Below, one piece after another: positions 1 to 6,979 of a DNA stretch of 9,369 bases. The position numbers and the translations under genes were made by a program. Source of the DNA: Chloroflexota bacterium (GTDB lineage Bacteria > Chloroflexota > Limnocylindria > Limnocylindrales > CSP1-4); contig JAJYMP010000096.1 in NCBI GenBank assembly GCA_021786915.1, forward strand, positions 1 to 9,369, in the 5' to 3' direction. The notes below the pieces were generated by a model that worked only from the letters and a program-made list of their open reading frames with translations, did not search any database and had not been told where the DNA came from. Each line of letters opens with the position of its first letter. The first letter of the stretch is position 1.

Positions 1-175
1 CGCTCCGCCGGGATTCGACACATGACTGGGTCGGGCGGCCGCGCAACTCACGCTGGGGTTCGGGACCGACGCGCGGCGGGCGACCGGGCCGGGTCGCGGC
101 CGACGCGCGGCGCGGCCGACGCAGGGCGGGAGACCGGGGCAGCGGCGAGGTCGTCCGCAGCCTCCGGACAAGAGC
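1..175. other. Left-edge non-coding stretch downstream of arcC
   Basis: No convincing gene is visible here. The stretch lies 3' of the minus-strand arcBC operon. It is extremely GC-rich and repetitive: a 13-nt word occurs at 66-78 and again at 100-112, with a 7-nt partial copy at 116-122. A 6-bp stem (80-85 pairing with 92-97, six-base loop) could be a weak terminator on either strand, but there is no T-tract. The open plus-strand frame across it is arginine/proline-rich and runs antisense into arcC, so I do not call it a gene. Confidence 0.5.
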
Positions 176-1135
176 CTAGGAGCGCCGGTCAGCGACGAGC
201 CCCGCGTCCGCGTCCTTCCGTCGGACCGGATCCGGTTCCGCCGTCACGATCGTCCCCGCCTCGCCGCGGAGCATCCGGCCTGCGTCGGCGAGGGAACCGA
301 TCGCCGCGAAACCGCCGTCCGCCTCCGCGAACCGCTTCGCGGCCGCGACCTTCGGCCCCATGGAGCCCGCCGCGTACTGTCGGGGGTCGATGTCCTCGGG
401 CGCGATGCGCCGGATGGGAGCCGCGGCCGGCGTCCCCCAGTCGGCGTACACGGCGTCGACGTCGGTCAGCATCAGGAAGGCGTCGGCGTGGAGCGACCGC
501 GCCAGGAGCGCTCCCGCGTGGTCCTTGTCGATCACGGCCTCGACCCCGCCGTAGCCCCCGTGGCCGGAGACCACCGGGATCCCGCCACCGCCCGCGCACA
601 CGACGAGGACGCCGTCGGCGACGAGCTGCTCGATGACGGAGATCTCGAGGATCCGCCGCGGCTCGGGCGACGGCACCACGCGCCGCCACTTCGGCCCGTC
701 GGGCGCGATCGTCCAGCCCTTCTCGGACGCGAGACGCTCGGCCTCGGCGCGGCCGTACACGGGTCCGATGGGCTTGGTCGGGTGCATGAACGCGGGGTCG
801 TCGCGGGCGACCTCGATCCGCGTGAGCAGCGTCGCCATCCGCCGCCCGGGCAGCAGGTTGCCCAGCTCCTGCTCCAGCAGATAGCCGATCATCCCCTCGC
901 TCTCGGCGTCGAGGATGTCGAGCGGGTACGTCTCGTCCGGCCGGTAGGCGGCGTTCTGGAGCGCGAGGAGGCCGACCTGCGGCCCGTTGCCGTGGGTGAG
1001 GATCAAGTCGTGCTCGAGCGCGATCGGCAGCAGCGCCCGGGCCGCCACGGCGACGTTCTCGCGCTGGTTCGCGGCCGTCATCGGCTGGCCGCGACGGAGG
1101 AGCGCGTTGCCGCCCAGGGCGGCCACGACGCGCAT
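176..1135 (-). CDS. arcC: Carbamate kinase (319 aa)
   Basis: Cytoplasmic enzyme that converts carbamoyl phosphate plus ADP to ATP, ammonia and bicarbonate; it is the ATP-yielding last step of arginine deiminase-type pathways. The amino-acid-kinase fold is clear from end to end. It has the N-terminal ALGGNALL stretch (residues 6-13), the [10 protein letters not shown] segment (18-27), THGNGPQVG (47-55), [11 protein letters not shown] (118-128), the [13 protein letters not shown] substrate/nucleotide region (145-157), the glycine-rich AGGGGIPV (181-188), [12 protein letters not shown] (201-212), the nucleotide-binding LTDVDAVY (223-230) and GSMGPKV (257-263). The length is normal for the family (about 310-320 aa). 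The start is the ATG at 1135-1133, where the family begins. The open frame extends further upstream, but that part overlaps the carbamoyltransferase and is not family-like. An AGAGGT ribosome site ends about 6-7 nt before this ATG. The start overlaps the stop of the upstream gene by one base, so translation is probably coupled. Confidence 0.96.
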   Translation of the reverse strand: MRVVAALGGNALLRRGQPMTAANQRENVAVAARALLPIALEHDLILTHGNGPQVGLLALQNAAYRPDETYPLDILDAESEGMIGYLLEQELGNLLPGRRMATLLTRIEVARDDPAFMHPTKPIGPVYGRAEAERLASEKGWTIAPDGPKWRRVVPSPEPRRILEISVIEQLVADGVLVVCAGGGGIPVVSGHGGYGGVEAVIDKDHAGALLARSLHADAFLMLTDVDAVYADWGTPAAAPIRRIAPEDIDPRQYAAGSMGPKVAAAKRFAEADGGFAAIGSLADAGRMLRGEAGTIVTAEPDPVRRKDADAGLVADRRS

Positions 1136-1147
1136 CAGCCGACCTCT
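1133..1147 (-). promoter_or_regulatory. arcB-arcC translational coupling junction
   Basis: On the minus strand the arcB stop and arcC start share one base (TGATG). An AGAGGT ribosome-binding sequence sits inside the last arcB codons, at 1147-1142, ending about 6 nt before the arcC ATG. This arrangement usually means one mRNA and ribosome re-initiation, so the kinase and transferase are probably made in a fixed ratio. Confidence 0.8.
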
Positions 1148-2157
1148 GGGCGAGCCAGCGTCGCGACCAGCACGGCCTTGATCGTGTGCATCCGGTTCTC
1201 GGCCTGGTCGAACACGATCGATGCCTTCGACTCGAACACCTCGTCGGTGACCTCCATCGCCTCGAGGCCGTACCGCTCGTGGATCTTGCGGCCCGTCTCG
1301 GTCTCCAGATCGTGGAACGCGGGGAGGCAGTGCATGAACTTGACGTTCGGGTTGCCCGTGGCGCGGAGCATCGCGGCGTCCACCTGGTACGGCCGGAGCA
1401 TGGCGATGCGCTCGTCCCACACGGCCTCGGGCTCGCCCATCGAGACCCAGACGTCGGTATAGATCACATCCGTTCCGCGGACGCCCTCATCGACGTCCTC
1501 GGTCACCGTGATCCGGGCGCCGCTGCGGCGCGCGATGGCGAGGGCGGGCTCAAGGAAGTCGTCGCGCGGCCAGACCGGCAGGGGCGCCACGATCCGCAGG
1601 TCCATACCCATGATCGCCGCGCCGAGCAGCCACTCGTCGCCCATGTTGCTGTGCGCGTCGCCCACGTACGCCAGCGCCACGCCCGCCAGGGGCTTCGCGA
1701 CCCGCTCCCGGATCGTCAGCAGGTCGGCAAGGATCTGGGTGGGATGGTCCTCGTCGGTCAGGCCGTTGTAGACGGGCACGCCGGCGTACCGGGCGAGGGT
1801 CTCGACATCGGTCTGGTGGAAGCCCCGGAACTCGATCGCGTCGTACAGGCGGCCGAGCACCCGGGCGGTGTCCTTGACCGACTCCTTCTTGCCGACATGG
1901 CTCCCCGACGGGCCGAAGTAGGTGACCGTCATGCCCTGGTCGTAGGCGGCGACCTCGAACCCGATCCGCGTCCGCGTCGAGTCCTTCTCGAAGATGAGCA
2001 CGATCGAGCGACCGTCGAGGCGGCGGCACTCGCGGCGCTCGCGCTTCTCCGCCTTGAGGGTGGCCGCAAGCGTCAGGAGGGCCTCGATCTCGGCTGCGGA
2101 GAAGTCGCGCAGGGACAGGAACGAACGCCCGGCCAGCGGGGCGTCATGGTGGGCCAT
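1135..2157 (-). CDS. arcB: Ornithine carbamoyltransferase, probably catabolic (340 aa)
   Basis: Interconverts ornithine plus carbamoyl phosphate with citrulline plus phosphate in the cytoplasm. The carbamoyl-phosphate loop STRTR is at residues 60-64, HPTQ at 138-141, the ornithine-binding Asn at N171 (SNMG) and DVWVSMG at 235-241, and HCLPAFHD with the catalytic Cys at 276-283. The C-terminal [13 protein letters not shown] carries the conserved Arg (R322). These motifs separate it from aspartate carbamoyltransferase. The length matches the ArcB/ArgF-beta type. Sequence alone does not decide between catabolic arcB and anabolic argF; the immediately following carbamate kinase, joined by a TGATG overlap, argues for the catabolic role. 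I chose the ATG at 2157-2155 because GGAG lies 7 nt upstream (2168-2165) and the family N-terminus ([11 protein letters not shown]) begins at residue 10. An in-frame ATG at 2265, also with a strong ribosome site, would add 36 residues. Arginine deiminase is not in the window. Confidence 0.94.
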   Translation of the reverse strand: MAHHDAPLAGRSFLSLRDFSAAEIEALLTLAATLKAEKRERRECRRLDGRSIVLIFEKDSTRTRIGFEVAAYDQGMTVTYFGPSGSHVGKKESVKDTARVLGRLYDAIEFRGFHQTDVETLARYAGVPVYNGLTDEDHPTQILADLLTIRERVAKPLAGVALAYVGDAHSNMGDEWLLGAAIMGMDLRIVAPLPVWPRDDFLEPALAIARRSGARITVTEDVDEGVRGTDVIYTDVWVSMGEPEAVWDERIAMLRPYQVDAAMLRATGNPNVKFMHCLPAFHDLETETGRKIHERYGLEAMEVTDEVFESKASIVFDQAENRMHTIKAVLVATLARPEVG

Positions 2158-2262
2158 CGCCGGACTCCAGGATGCGCCACAGCCAACGCGGACACCGCGG
2201 GTGCGCCGTGGCGGCAACCCGCGGTGATGTGGCCCGAATGTGCGGCGCGCGGGCCGGCGTGT

Positions 2263-2295
2263 CATGGTCCCTCCGGCCCGTTGCGGACGGGCCGG
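2263..2295 (-). promoter_or_regulatory. Hairpin overlapping a ribosome site and alternative ATG in the arcB leader
   Basis: The arms 2273-2281 and 2287-2295 form a perfect 9-bp GC-rich stem with a 5-base loop. Read on the minus strand, the 3' arm ends in CCGG and runs straight into AGGGACCATG. The GGAGGG ribosome site (2274-2269) therefore shares its first two bases with the stem, and an ATG follows at 2265-2263. That ATG is in frame with arcB for 36 codons without a stop. The structure could gate translation of a longer arcB product, pause transcription, or be chance in GC-rich DNA. The stem and the site are seen; regulation is inferred. Confidence 0.35.
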
Positions 2296-2467
2296 CTGAG
2301 CCCAGGAACCCTTCGGGGAGGTGGCTGGGGGCGCCCTCGAGCGTTCCCGGCCCCGGAACCCGCAGGCGGCGGTGAACCCGCCGTGGCGCGCCACAGCCCA
2401 GCGCCTCCGTGCGAGAACGAGTCGTCGCCCGAGGCGCGGGGCGGCGCGGGGCCGATCATGGCGGGCT

Positions 2468-2473
2468 TAGGAT
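2468..2473 (+). promoter_or_regulatory. Putative -10 element for the diguanylate cyclase
   Basis: TAGGAT fits the TAnnnT -10 pattern in a region otherwise almost free of TA steps. It would place the transcript start near 2480, giving a 5' leader of about 36 nt that contains the GGAG ribosome site (2507-2510) before the ATG at 2516. No convincing -35 hexamer is visible. Confidence 0.35.
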
Positions 2474-2515
2474 GGGCTCCCACGCCACCCTGTCGCGGCG
2501 GACCGCGGAGCCGTC

Positions 2516-4099
2516 ATGCAATTCAACCTGCTCGTCCTCTCGTACGTCCTCTCGGCGGCCGTCTCGGTCGTCGTCGCGGTCGCGGCGTGGCGCCGGCGGC
2601 ACATGGTGGGAGCGCGGGAGCTGGCGCTCCTCATGCTCGCCATCGCATGGTGGCTGGTCGCGAGCGCCTTCGAGGCCTCATCCATCGCGCTGCCGACGAA
2701 GATCGCCTGGGCCGTCATCGCCTACCCGGGCATCGAGAGCGTGCCCCTCCTGTACCTGCTGTTCGTCTGCGCGTGGACCAGGCTCGACGGGTGGCTGACA
2801 CCGGTCCGGATCGCCCTCCTGGCGGTCGTGCCGATCGTGACCGTCGGGATGGCGGCGACCAATGCGTCGCACCACCTGCTGTGGCCCGCCGTCGAGCTGG
2901 TCGACGCCTGGGGCGTCACGGCGGTCTACCAGCACGGGCCGTGGTTCTGGGTCCAGGGCGCCTATGCCCTGTGCCTCATCGCGACGGGGCTCGTCGCGCT
3001 GGTCGTCGCCATCTTCCGCTACCCGGCCGTCTACACGCCGAGCCTCCGGCTCGCCATCGTGGCAACGCTCGCGCCGATCGCGGGCAGCGTCCTCTACATG
3101 CTGGGGCTCGAGGCAGCGGTCCACGCCGACCTGAGCTCGATCGCGTTCGCGGTCTCGGGACTCATCGGCACCTGGGGCGTCCTGCGATACCGGCTGCTCG
3201 ACGTGGTTCCCGTGGCCTGGCCGACGCTGCTCGATTCCCTCACGGACGCCCTGCTCGTGCTGGACACGGAGCGGCGCATCGCGGCTCTCAGCATGTCTGC
3301 GACCCAACTCCTCGAGATCACCGGGGACGCTACGGGCCAGGAGGCGAGCCACGTCCTGCGCCACGTCCCCGGTCTCGTCGCCGCCCTCGAGGGGACGGGC
3401 GACCGCGAGATGGAGATGCCGATCGTGGCCGTGCGCCCCTGGCCGCCGCCTCCCGGACAGCCTGTGGACCAGCCCGGGCCCAGCCGATGGCTGAGCATCC
3501 GGGTCACAGCGATCGCCGACGTGAGGGGACGGGAGGCTGGCAGCCTCGTGGTGCTGCGGGATGTGTCCGAGCACCACCGGATGGTCGAGACCATCCGGGC
3601 GCTCTCCAACACGGACGAACTCACGGGGCTCCTGAACCGGCGCGGGTTCATGACGCTCGGCGACCAGCAGATCCGGACCTCGATCCGGACCGGCAATCGG
3701 CTGTGGCTGCTGTTCGCCGACCTCGACGGCCTCAAGGACATCAACGACCGCCTCGGGCACGAGGCCGGGGATCGCGCCCTGTGCGAGGTCGCCGGCCTGC
3801 TGCGGGGAGGCTCGTTCCGGGACGCCGACCTGATCGCCCGGCTGGGCGGCGACGAGTTCGCGATTCTGGCGACGGAGGTCTCACCGGCGGACGGGGACCT
3901 GTTCGAGACGCGGGTGGCCGACGCCGTGGAACGTGCGAACGGGCGGCCGGATCGCGAGTTCGCGGTCTCGCTGAGCGTCGGCACCGCGGTGATGGACCCG
4001 AAGCAGCCGCAGAGCCTCGACGAGCTCGTCCGCAAGGCAGACCGCAGGATGTACCAGGCGAAGCATGCGCGGAGGACGACCGCCCGCCCCGGCCCGTAG
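2516..4099 (+). CDS. Membrane diguanylate cyclase: 7TM sensor-PAS-GGDEF (527 aa)
   Basis: Expected to make cyclic di-GMP from two GTP in response to a membrane or redox/ligand signal. Residues 1-228 hold about seven hydrophobic helices. They resemble the 7TM N-terminal region of histidine kinases, including the NASHHLLW segment (116-123), a GPWFW stretch (141-145) and the RYRLLDVVPVA linker (224-234). Residues 235-350 look like a PAS domain, starting LTDALLVLDTERRI (242-255) and carrying a proline-rich insert at 309-322. The GGDEF domain begins near DELTGLLNRRGF (367-378). It has the metal/GTP residues in FADLDGLKDIND (400-411, D402), the signature GGDEF at 444-448, and ADRRMYQAK at 508-516. 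The product-inhibition site RxxD is intact (RDAD 435-438, exactly five residues before GGDEF). So both activity and feedback inhibition are predicted. No EAL or HD-GYP domain is present. The ATG has GGAG five bases upstream. It is transcribed alone: divergent from arcBC and convergent with the next gene. The ligand is unknown. Confidence 0.93.
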   Translation: MQFNLLVLSYVLSAAVSVVVAVAAWRRRHMVGARELALLMLAIAWWLVASAFEASSIALPTKIAWAVIAYPGIESVPLLYLLFVCAWTRLDGWLTPVRIALLAVVPIVTVGMAATNASHHLLWPAVELVDAWGVTAVYQHGPWFWVQGAYALCLIATGLVALVVAIFRYPAVYTPSLRLAIVATLAPIAGSVLYMLGLEAAVHADLSSIAFAVSGLIGTWGVLRYRLLDVVPVAWPTLLDSLTDALLVLDTERRIAALSMSATQLLEITGDATGQEASHVLRHVPGLVAALEGTGDREMEMPIVAVRPWPPPPGQPVDQPGPSRWLSIRVTAIADVRGREAGSLVVLRDVSEHHRMVETIRALSNTDELTGLLNRRGFMTLGDQQIRTSIRTGNRLWLLFADLDGLKDINDRLGHEAGDRALCEVAGLLRGGSFRDADLIARLGGDEFAILATEVSPADGDLFETRVADAVERANGRPDREFAVSLSVGTAVMDPKQPQSLDELVRKADRRMYQAKHARRTTARPGP

Positions 4100-4353
4100 C
4101 GCACCGAGCCAGTGCGAGACCGACGCGCGGTCGGCCGGCGGCCCGATGGCGCCCTGGCCTGCTTGCAGGGATCGCTGGTCACCGCCCGGGACCCCCGCCG
4201 CGCGCCGGCGGCCGAGTCGCGCCGGGGTCGCCGCGCGCAGCGGCGTGCGCGGGCGCCGACCAGAACCGGGGGTTCGCGGTGCGAGACGTGCGCGCGCGGG
4301 GCGCTCCCGACCCCGACGCGACTCGACCAGCGAGGGACCAGCGGATCGGGACG
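4100..4353. other. Convergent intergenic spacer
   Basis: This 254-bp spacer separates the stop of the plus-strand cyclase from the stop of the minus-strand membrane protein. I see no RNA gene and no credible ORF. It is GC-rich with several possible stems, the best being at 4226-4261. A 13-nt word at 4118-4130 also occurs at 64-76 downstream of arcC; both places are 3' of genes. Confidence 0.6.
4226..4261. terminator. Possible bidirectional terminator hairpin
   Basis: The bases 4231-4238 pair with 4245-4252 (8 bp including one G-U) around a six-base loop. An outer 5-bp stem (4226-4230 with 4257-4261) is separated from it by a four-base bulge. It lies between two convergent genes, where a shared terminator is expected. 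There is no T-tract on either strand, so this is a weak, position-supported call. Confidence 0.3.
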
Positions 4354-5148
4354 CTAGACCATCTCGACGTCGAGCACCTCGGGCGTCGACCCGATCCCGC
4401 GCGCCCGCGGCAGCGCCATCGCGCCGATGACCGCGGTGATCGCCAGCGACAGCGCGAACGCCGGCGCGATGCCGGCGCTGACGATCAGGTAGTGGATCGG
4501 CAGGTAGAACGCGACCGTCCCGGGCAGCCCGATCAGCGCCCCTCGCAGCGTGCCGATCGCCGCCGGCCGACCGCCGTGGAGGAACGCGAACACGGACAGC
4601 ACCGACACGTAGACCGGGAAGGTGGTGACGATGCCGGACACCGTGGGCCCGAGCAGCGGGGCGACGGTCGTCAGGCCCACCACGAGCACGGTGCCGACGA
4701 CCACCCGGGCCGGCATGTCCCAGGCGGGGTGGCGCGCCGTCGACGGGCCGCTCGTGGACGCGGGCAGGACGCGCAGGGTGGCGAGGATCGCCAGCGTCAC
4801 CAGCGCAGCGAGCAGTACGAGTGGCCAGCCGGCGGCGAACTGGAGGCCGAGCCCGGCCGCGAGGTAGCACCCGGTCGCAACGACGAGCGCCACCACCGGC
4901 CCGCGCGACGATGTGGCAGCGAACCCGAGGGCGTAGGCCACGATCGCGCCGAGGCCGAGCATCGTGCCCACCGCCGCGCCGGACGCGAACTGCGGCCCGT
5001 GGTCAAGAGCCACGAAGAACAGCACAGGACCGGAGGTGAGCGGGAGGGCGACGATCCAGCCCGCCACCGCCGGGCCCCATCGTCGCGCCGCAAGGCTCGC
5101 GCTGCCGATGAGGAGCGGTGTCAGCGTGAGCTTGAGCAGCAACAGCAC
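4354..5148 (-). CDS. Polytopic membrane protein with internal duplication, function unknown (264 aa)
   Basis: I do not recognise a named function. The protein is almost entirely hydrophobic, with roughly eight predicted membrane helices and no catalytic motif. Two halves appear to be related. Residues 25-65 (starting GPAVAG, with LPLTSGP in the middle) align without gaps to residues 167-207 (starting GPTVSG, with TFPVY), with 11 of 41 positions identical and many conservative changes. The halves are joined by a polar linker near residues 129-147. The G-P-x-V-x-G...P pattern faintly recalls the small GlpM/DUF3147 proteins, but that is only a guess. The start is uncertain. The GTG at 5148-5146 is preferred because a TATCGT hexamer lies 8 nt upstream and no ribosome site is seen, suggesting a leaderless message. 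A TTG at 5157 would add three residues. It lies 143 bp after the RNase gene on the same strand and ends convergently with the cyclase. Confidence 0.75.
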   Translation of the reverse strand: MLLLLKLTLTPLLIGSASLAARRWGPAVAGWIVALPLTSGPVLFFVALDHGPQFASGAAVGTMLGLGAIVAYALGFAATSSRGPVVALVVATGCYLAAGLGLQFAAGWPLVLLAALVTLAILATLRVLPASTSGPSTARHPAWDMPARVVVGTVLVVGLTTVAPLLGPTVSGIVTTFPVYVSVLSVFAFLHGGRPAAIGTLRGALIGLPGTVAFYLPIHYLIVSAGIAPAFALSLAITAVIGAMALPRARGIGSTPEVLDVEMV

Positions 5149-5291
5149 GAGCGCCAACGATACCGGGGGCGCGCGGGTCAGGCGGGGGCGATGCGCGTGC
5201 CACGCCCGGGCGCACAGCCGTGGCCGGGCCGGGCGAGGCGCGTGCCGCGCCCGAGCGCGGTGGCTGCGCCCCGGCGTCTTCTCGTCGAGCG
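5149..5291 (-). promoter_or_regulatory. Spacer before the membrane protein gene with a putative -10
   Basis: TATCGT (5162-5157 on the minus strand) fits TAnnnT and lies 8 nt before the GTG start, consistent with a leaderless transcript. A quasi-palindrome, GCGTGCCACGC, occupies 5195-5205. The spacer also holds an imperfect direct repeat listed separately. The promoter is inferred from pattern and position only. Confidence 0.3.
5193..5258. repeat. Imperfect 21-nt direct repeat in intergenic spacer
   Basis: The 21-nt unit at 5193-5213 recurs at 5238-5258 with 19 of 21 bases identical (differences at unit positions 10 and 17). The two copies start 45 nt apart. Both begin GCGCGTGCC and end GCGC. 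In DNA this GC-rich some repetition is expected by chance, but 19/21 is more than usual. A tandem regulator site or a slippage remnant are both possible. Confidence 0.5.
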
Positions 5292-6848
5292 CTAGTCGAG
5301 CGAGACCGTCTGCTCCCAGGCCGGCACGTCCACGGCCAACCCCAGCGCGGCCACCTTGGGCGTCAACGCCTGCTGCGCGGGCGGGTCGCCGTGGACGAGG
5401 TAGACGTGCGCGGGCACGCCCGGGTCGCCCGGTTTGCGGCCGCGGATGAAGCCGCCCAGCCAGGCGAGCAGCTCGGGCTCGTCGGCGTGGGCCGAGAACC
5501 CGCCGAGCGAGCGGATGGTCGCCCGCACGGGCATCTCGCGCCCGTCGATGCGCGCGGTCGTCGCGCCACGGACGAGGTGGCCGCCCAGCGTGCCCTCGCC
5601 CTGGTACCCGACGAACAGGATCGTCGCGGACGGGTCGTCGAGCAGGCGCGACGCATGCCCGACCGATCGCCCGCCCGTGAGCATCCCGTTCGACGCGACG
5701 ACCACGTACGGCGGCGGCGTGCGCGCGATCCGCTCCGACTCCTCGTAGTCGCGCACGACGTGCTGGCCGGGGTAGTCGAGCGGCGCCTCGTTCGCGCGGA
5801 GGAGCGCGGCCGTCTCCTCGTCGTACGCCTCGGGATGGCGGCGGTACACGTCCGAGGCCGACTTCGCCATCGGCGAGTCGAGGTACAGCGGCAGCTGCGG
5901 GATCCGCCCGGCGTCGACCAGACGGTGCAGCTCCCAGACGATCTCCTGCGTCCGGCCGATGGCGAACGAGGGGATCAGCAGCACGCCCTTGCGGCGGGCG
6001 GTCTCGCGGACGGTCGCCGCGAGCATCTCGACGGAGCGCTCGGCCGCCTCGTGCTCCCGCCCCCCATAGGTGCTCTCGCACAGCACCACGTCCGCCGCGT
6101 CGAGGGGCGTCGGGTCGCGCAGGATGGGCGTGCCGGGCCGGCCCAGGTCGCCCGAGAACACGACGATGGCATCGCGGCCGCCCGTGGTCCGGGCGAGGCG
6201 CATCCGGACGATGGACGAGCCGAGGATGTGGCCCGCGTCGAGCAGGGTGACGTGGACGCCCTGGGCCACCTCCGTCTCCGCGCCGTAGGCCACGGCCGCG
6301 AAGCGCGGCAACGCGGCCTCGGCATCGTCCTCGGTGTAGAGCGGCTCGTCGAAGTCCAGCTCCACCTCAGGACCGGCGGAGCGGAGGATCTCCTCGGGGT
6401 CGGGACCGCCCGGGCTCGCCGCGCCGTCGGCGGCGAGGTGGGCCGCCGCCTCGTACAGCCGCTCCTCCCGAGCGTCATCGGCAGCCGCCCGCTCGGGGTG
6501 GTGTCGCTCCCGGCGCGCCGCGCGCTTGGCGAACTCGACCTGCAGCTTCGCCGAATCGAGGAGGACAAGCCGCGCGAGCTCGGCGGTCGCCGCCGTGCAC
6601 ACGATGCGGCCCCTGAACCCCTCCCTGACCAGCAGCGGCAGCAGGCCGCAATGGTCGAGGTGCGCGTGCGTGAGGACCACGGCGTCGAGCGAGGCCGGGT
6701 CGACCCCGAGCGGGATGCGGTTGCGCACGGCCTCGGCCGGGCCGCCCTGGAACATCCCGCAGTCCACGAGGATCCTGGCGTGGCCGGTATCGACGAGGTG
6801 GCGCGAGCCGGTGACCGTGCGCGCGCCGCCGAGAAAGGTCAGCTCCAT
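5292..6848 (-). CDS. Beta-CASP metallo-beta-lactamase RNase, CPSF73/TTHA0252-like (518 aa)
   Basis: Predicted zinc-dependent cytoplasmic ribonuclease (endo- and/or 5'-exonuclease) of the CPSF73-like MBL/beta-CASP group. Residues 1-258 plus the C-terminal tail form the MBL fold. Zinc motifs are HAHLDH at 61-66, GHILGS with H207, and SGDLG with D234. Beta-CASP motif A is E258 (CEST), and the beta-CASP cap runs to about residue 440 with SPMAKS at 325-330 and SNGMLTGGR at 386-394. Motif B is H454 in GFSAHAD and motif C is H486 in LVHGD. All expected metal and catalytic residues are present. An Ala/Arg/Glu-rich, highly charged stretch at about 107-165, between motif 2 and the LYTEDDAE segment (170-177), is longer than I expect for the family. 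The length of 518 aa is above the usual 430-470, mostly because of this insert. The ATG at 6848 begins the canonical MELTFLGGA strand, but no good ribosome site precedes it. Confidence 0.93.
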   Translation of the reverse strand: MELTFLGGARTVTGSRHLVDTGHARILVDCGMFQGGPAEAVRNRIPLGVDPASLDAVVLTHAHLDHCGLLPLLVREGFRGRIVCTAATAELARLVLLDSAKLQVEFAKRAARRERHHPERAAADDAREERLYEAAAHLAADGAASPGGPDPEEILRSAGPEVELDFDEPLYTEDDAEAALPRFAAVAYGAETEVAQGVHVTLLDAGHILGSSIVRMRLARTTGGRDAIVVFSGDLGRPGTPILRDPTPLDAADVVLCESTYGGREHEAAERSVEMLAATVRETARRKGVLLIPSFAIGRTQEIVWELHRLVDAGRIPQLPLYLDSPMAKSASDVYRRHPEAYDEETAALLRANEAPLDYPGQHVVRDYEESERIARTPPPYVVVASNGMLTGGRSVGHASRLLDDPSATILFVGYQGEGTLGGHLVRGATTARIDGREMPVRATIRSLGGFSAHADEPELLAWLGGFIRGRKPGDPGVPAHVYLVHGDPPAQQALTPKVAALGLAVDVPAWEQTVSLD

Positions 6849-6979
6849 GCTGGGATCGTGACACAGCGGGGAGCGCCAGGTGCAGCGTTGCTCGCATGCC
6901 CGGGCATCGCGGGTGCCATGCGGCGGCGTCGCGGCGCGCGTCGCGAGTGGGGGACGGCCCCGTCGCCCGCGAACTGCCG
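6849..6979. other. Spacer between ctaAB and the RNase gene
   Basis: The 131-bp spacer lies between two minus-strand genes. It contains a perfect 12-bp palindrome (ATGCCCGGGCAT, 6896-6907) and, overlapping it, a 6-bp inverted repeat pairing 6893-6898 with 6917-6922. No TAnnnT hexamer is present on the minus strand. The RNase may therefore be read through from ctaAB or use an unrecognised promoter. No clear terminator with a T-tract is visible. Confidence 0.5.

Larger units (their letters stand above)
2158..2515. other. Divergent intergenic region between arcB and the diguanylate cyclase
   Basis: This 358-bp stretch holds the 5' leader of arcB on the minus strand and the promoter side of the diguanylate cyclase on the plus strand. 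It contains a strong hairpin (2273-2295), an imperfect hairpin around 2341-2363 (GTTCC pairing with GGAAC across a C/G loop) and a TAGGAT hexamer at 2468-2473. I compared the leader by eye with consensus features of TPP, cobalamin, SAM, c-di-GMP-I, ydaO, ZTP, guanidine-I and T-box elements and saw no match. On the minus strand no TAnnnT hexamer is present, so the arcB promoter is unresolved. The short open frames here are arginine/proline-rich and look like GC-driven noise. Confidence 0.6.

Noticed and set aside
1..30. tRNA-like 3' end on the minus strand (TCGAATCCCGG ... GGAGCG)
   Set aside because: The bases that should form the T-stem do not pair, the loop starts with G instead of T, and no D- or anticodon arm is present upstream on that strand.
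22..636. Plus-strand frame of 204 codons at the left edge
   Set aside because: It is mostly antisense to arcC and consists largely of Arg, Pro and Ser.
2158..2400. Riboswitch or T-box in the arcB leader
   Set aside because: No consensus core of the known classes that I could recall matches; only generic GC-rich stems are seen. A covariance-model search would decide.
1186..5295. A 1369-codon open frame on the plus strand
   Set aside because: It runs antisense through arcB, out of frame through the cyclase and antisense through the membrane protein and RNase end. Its product is Arg/Pro/Gly/Ala-rich with no domain. Very high GC removes stop codons from shadow frames.
5149..6081. N-terminal extension of the membrane protein into the RNase region (open frame to 6081)
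   Set aside because: The extension is antisense-like, arginine-rich sequence lying out of frame over the RNase gene; hydrophobic membrane sequence begins only at about 5157.
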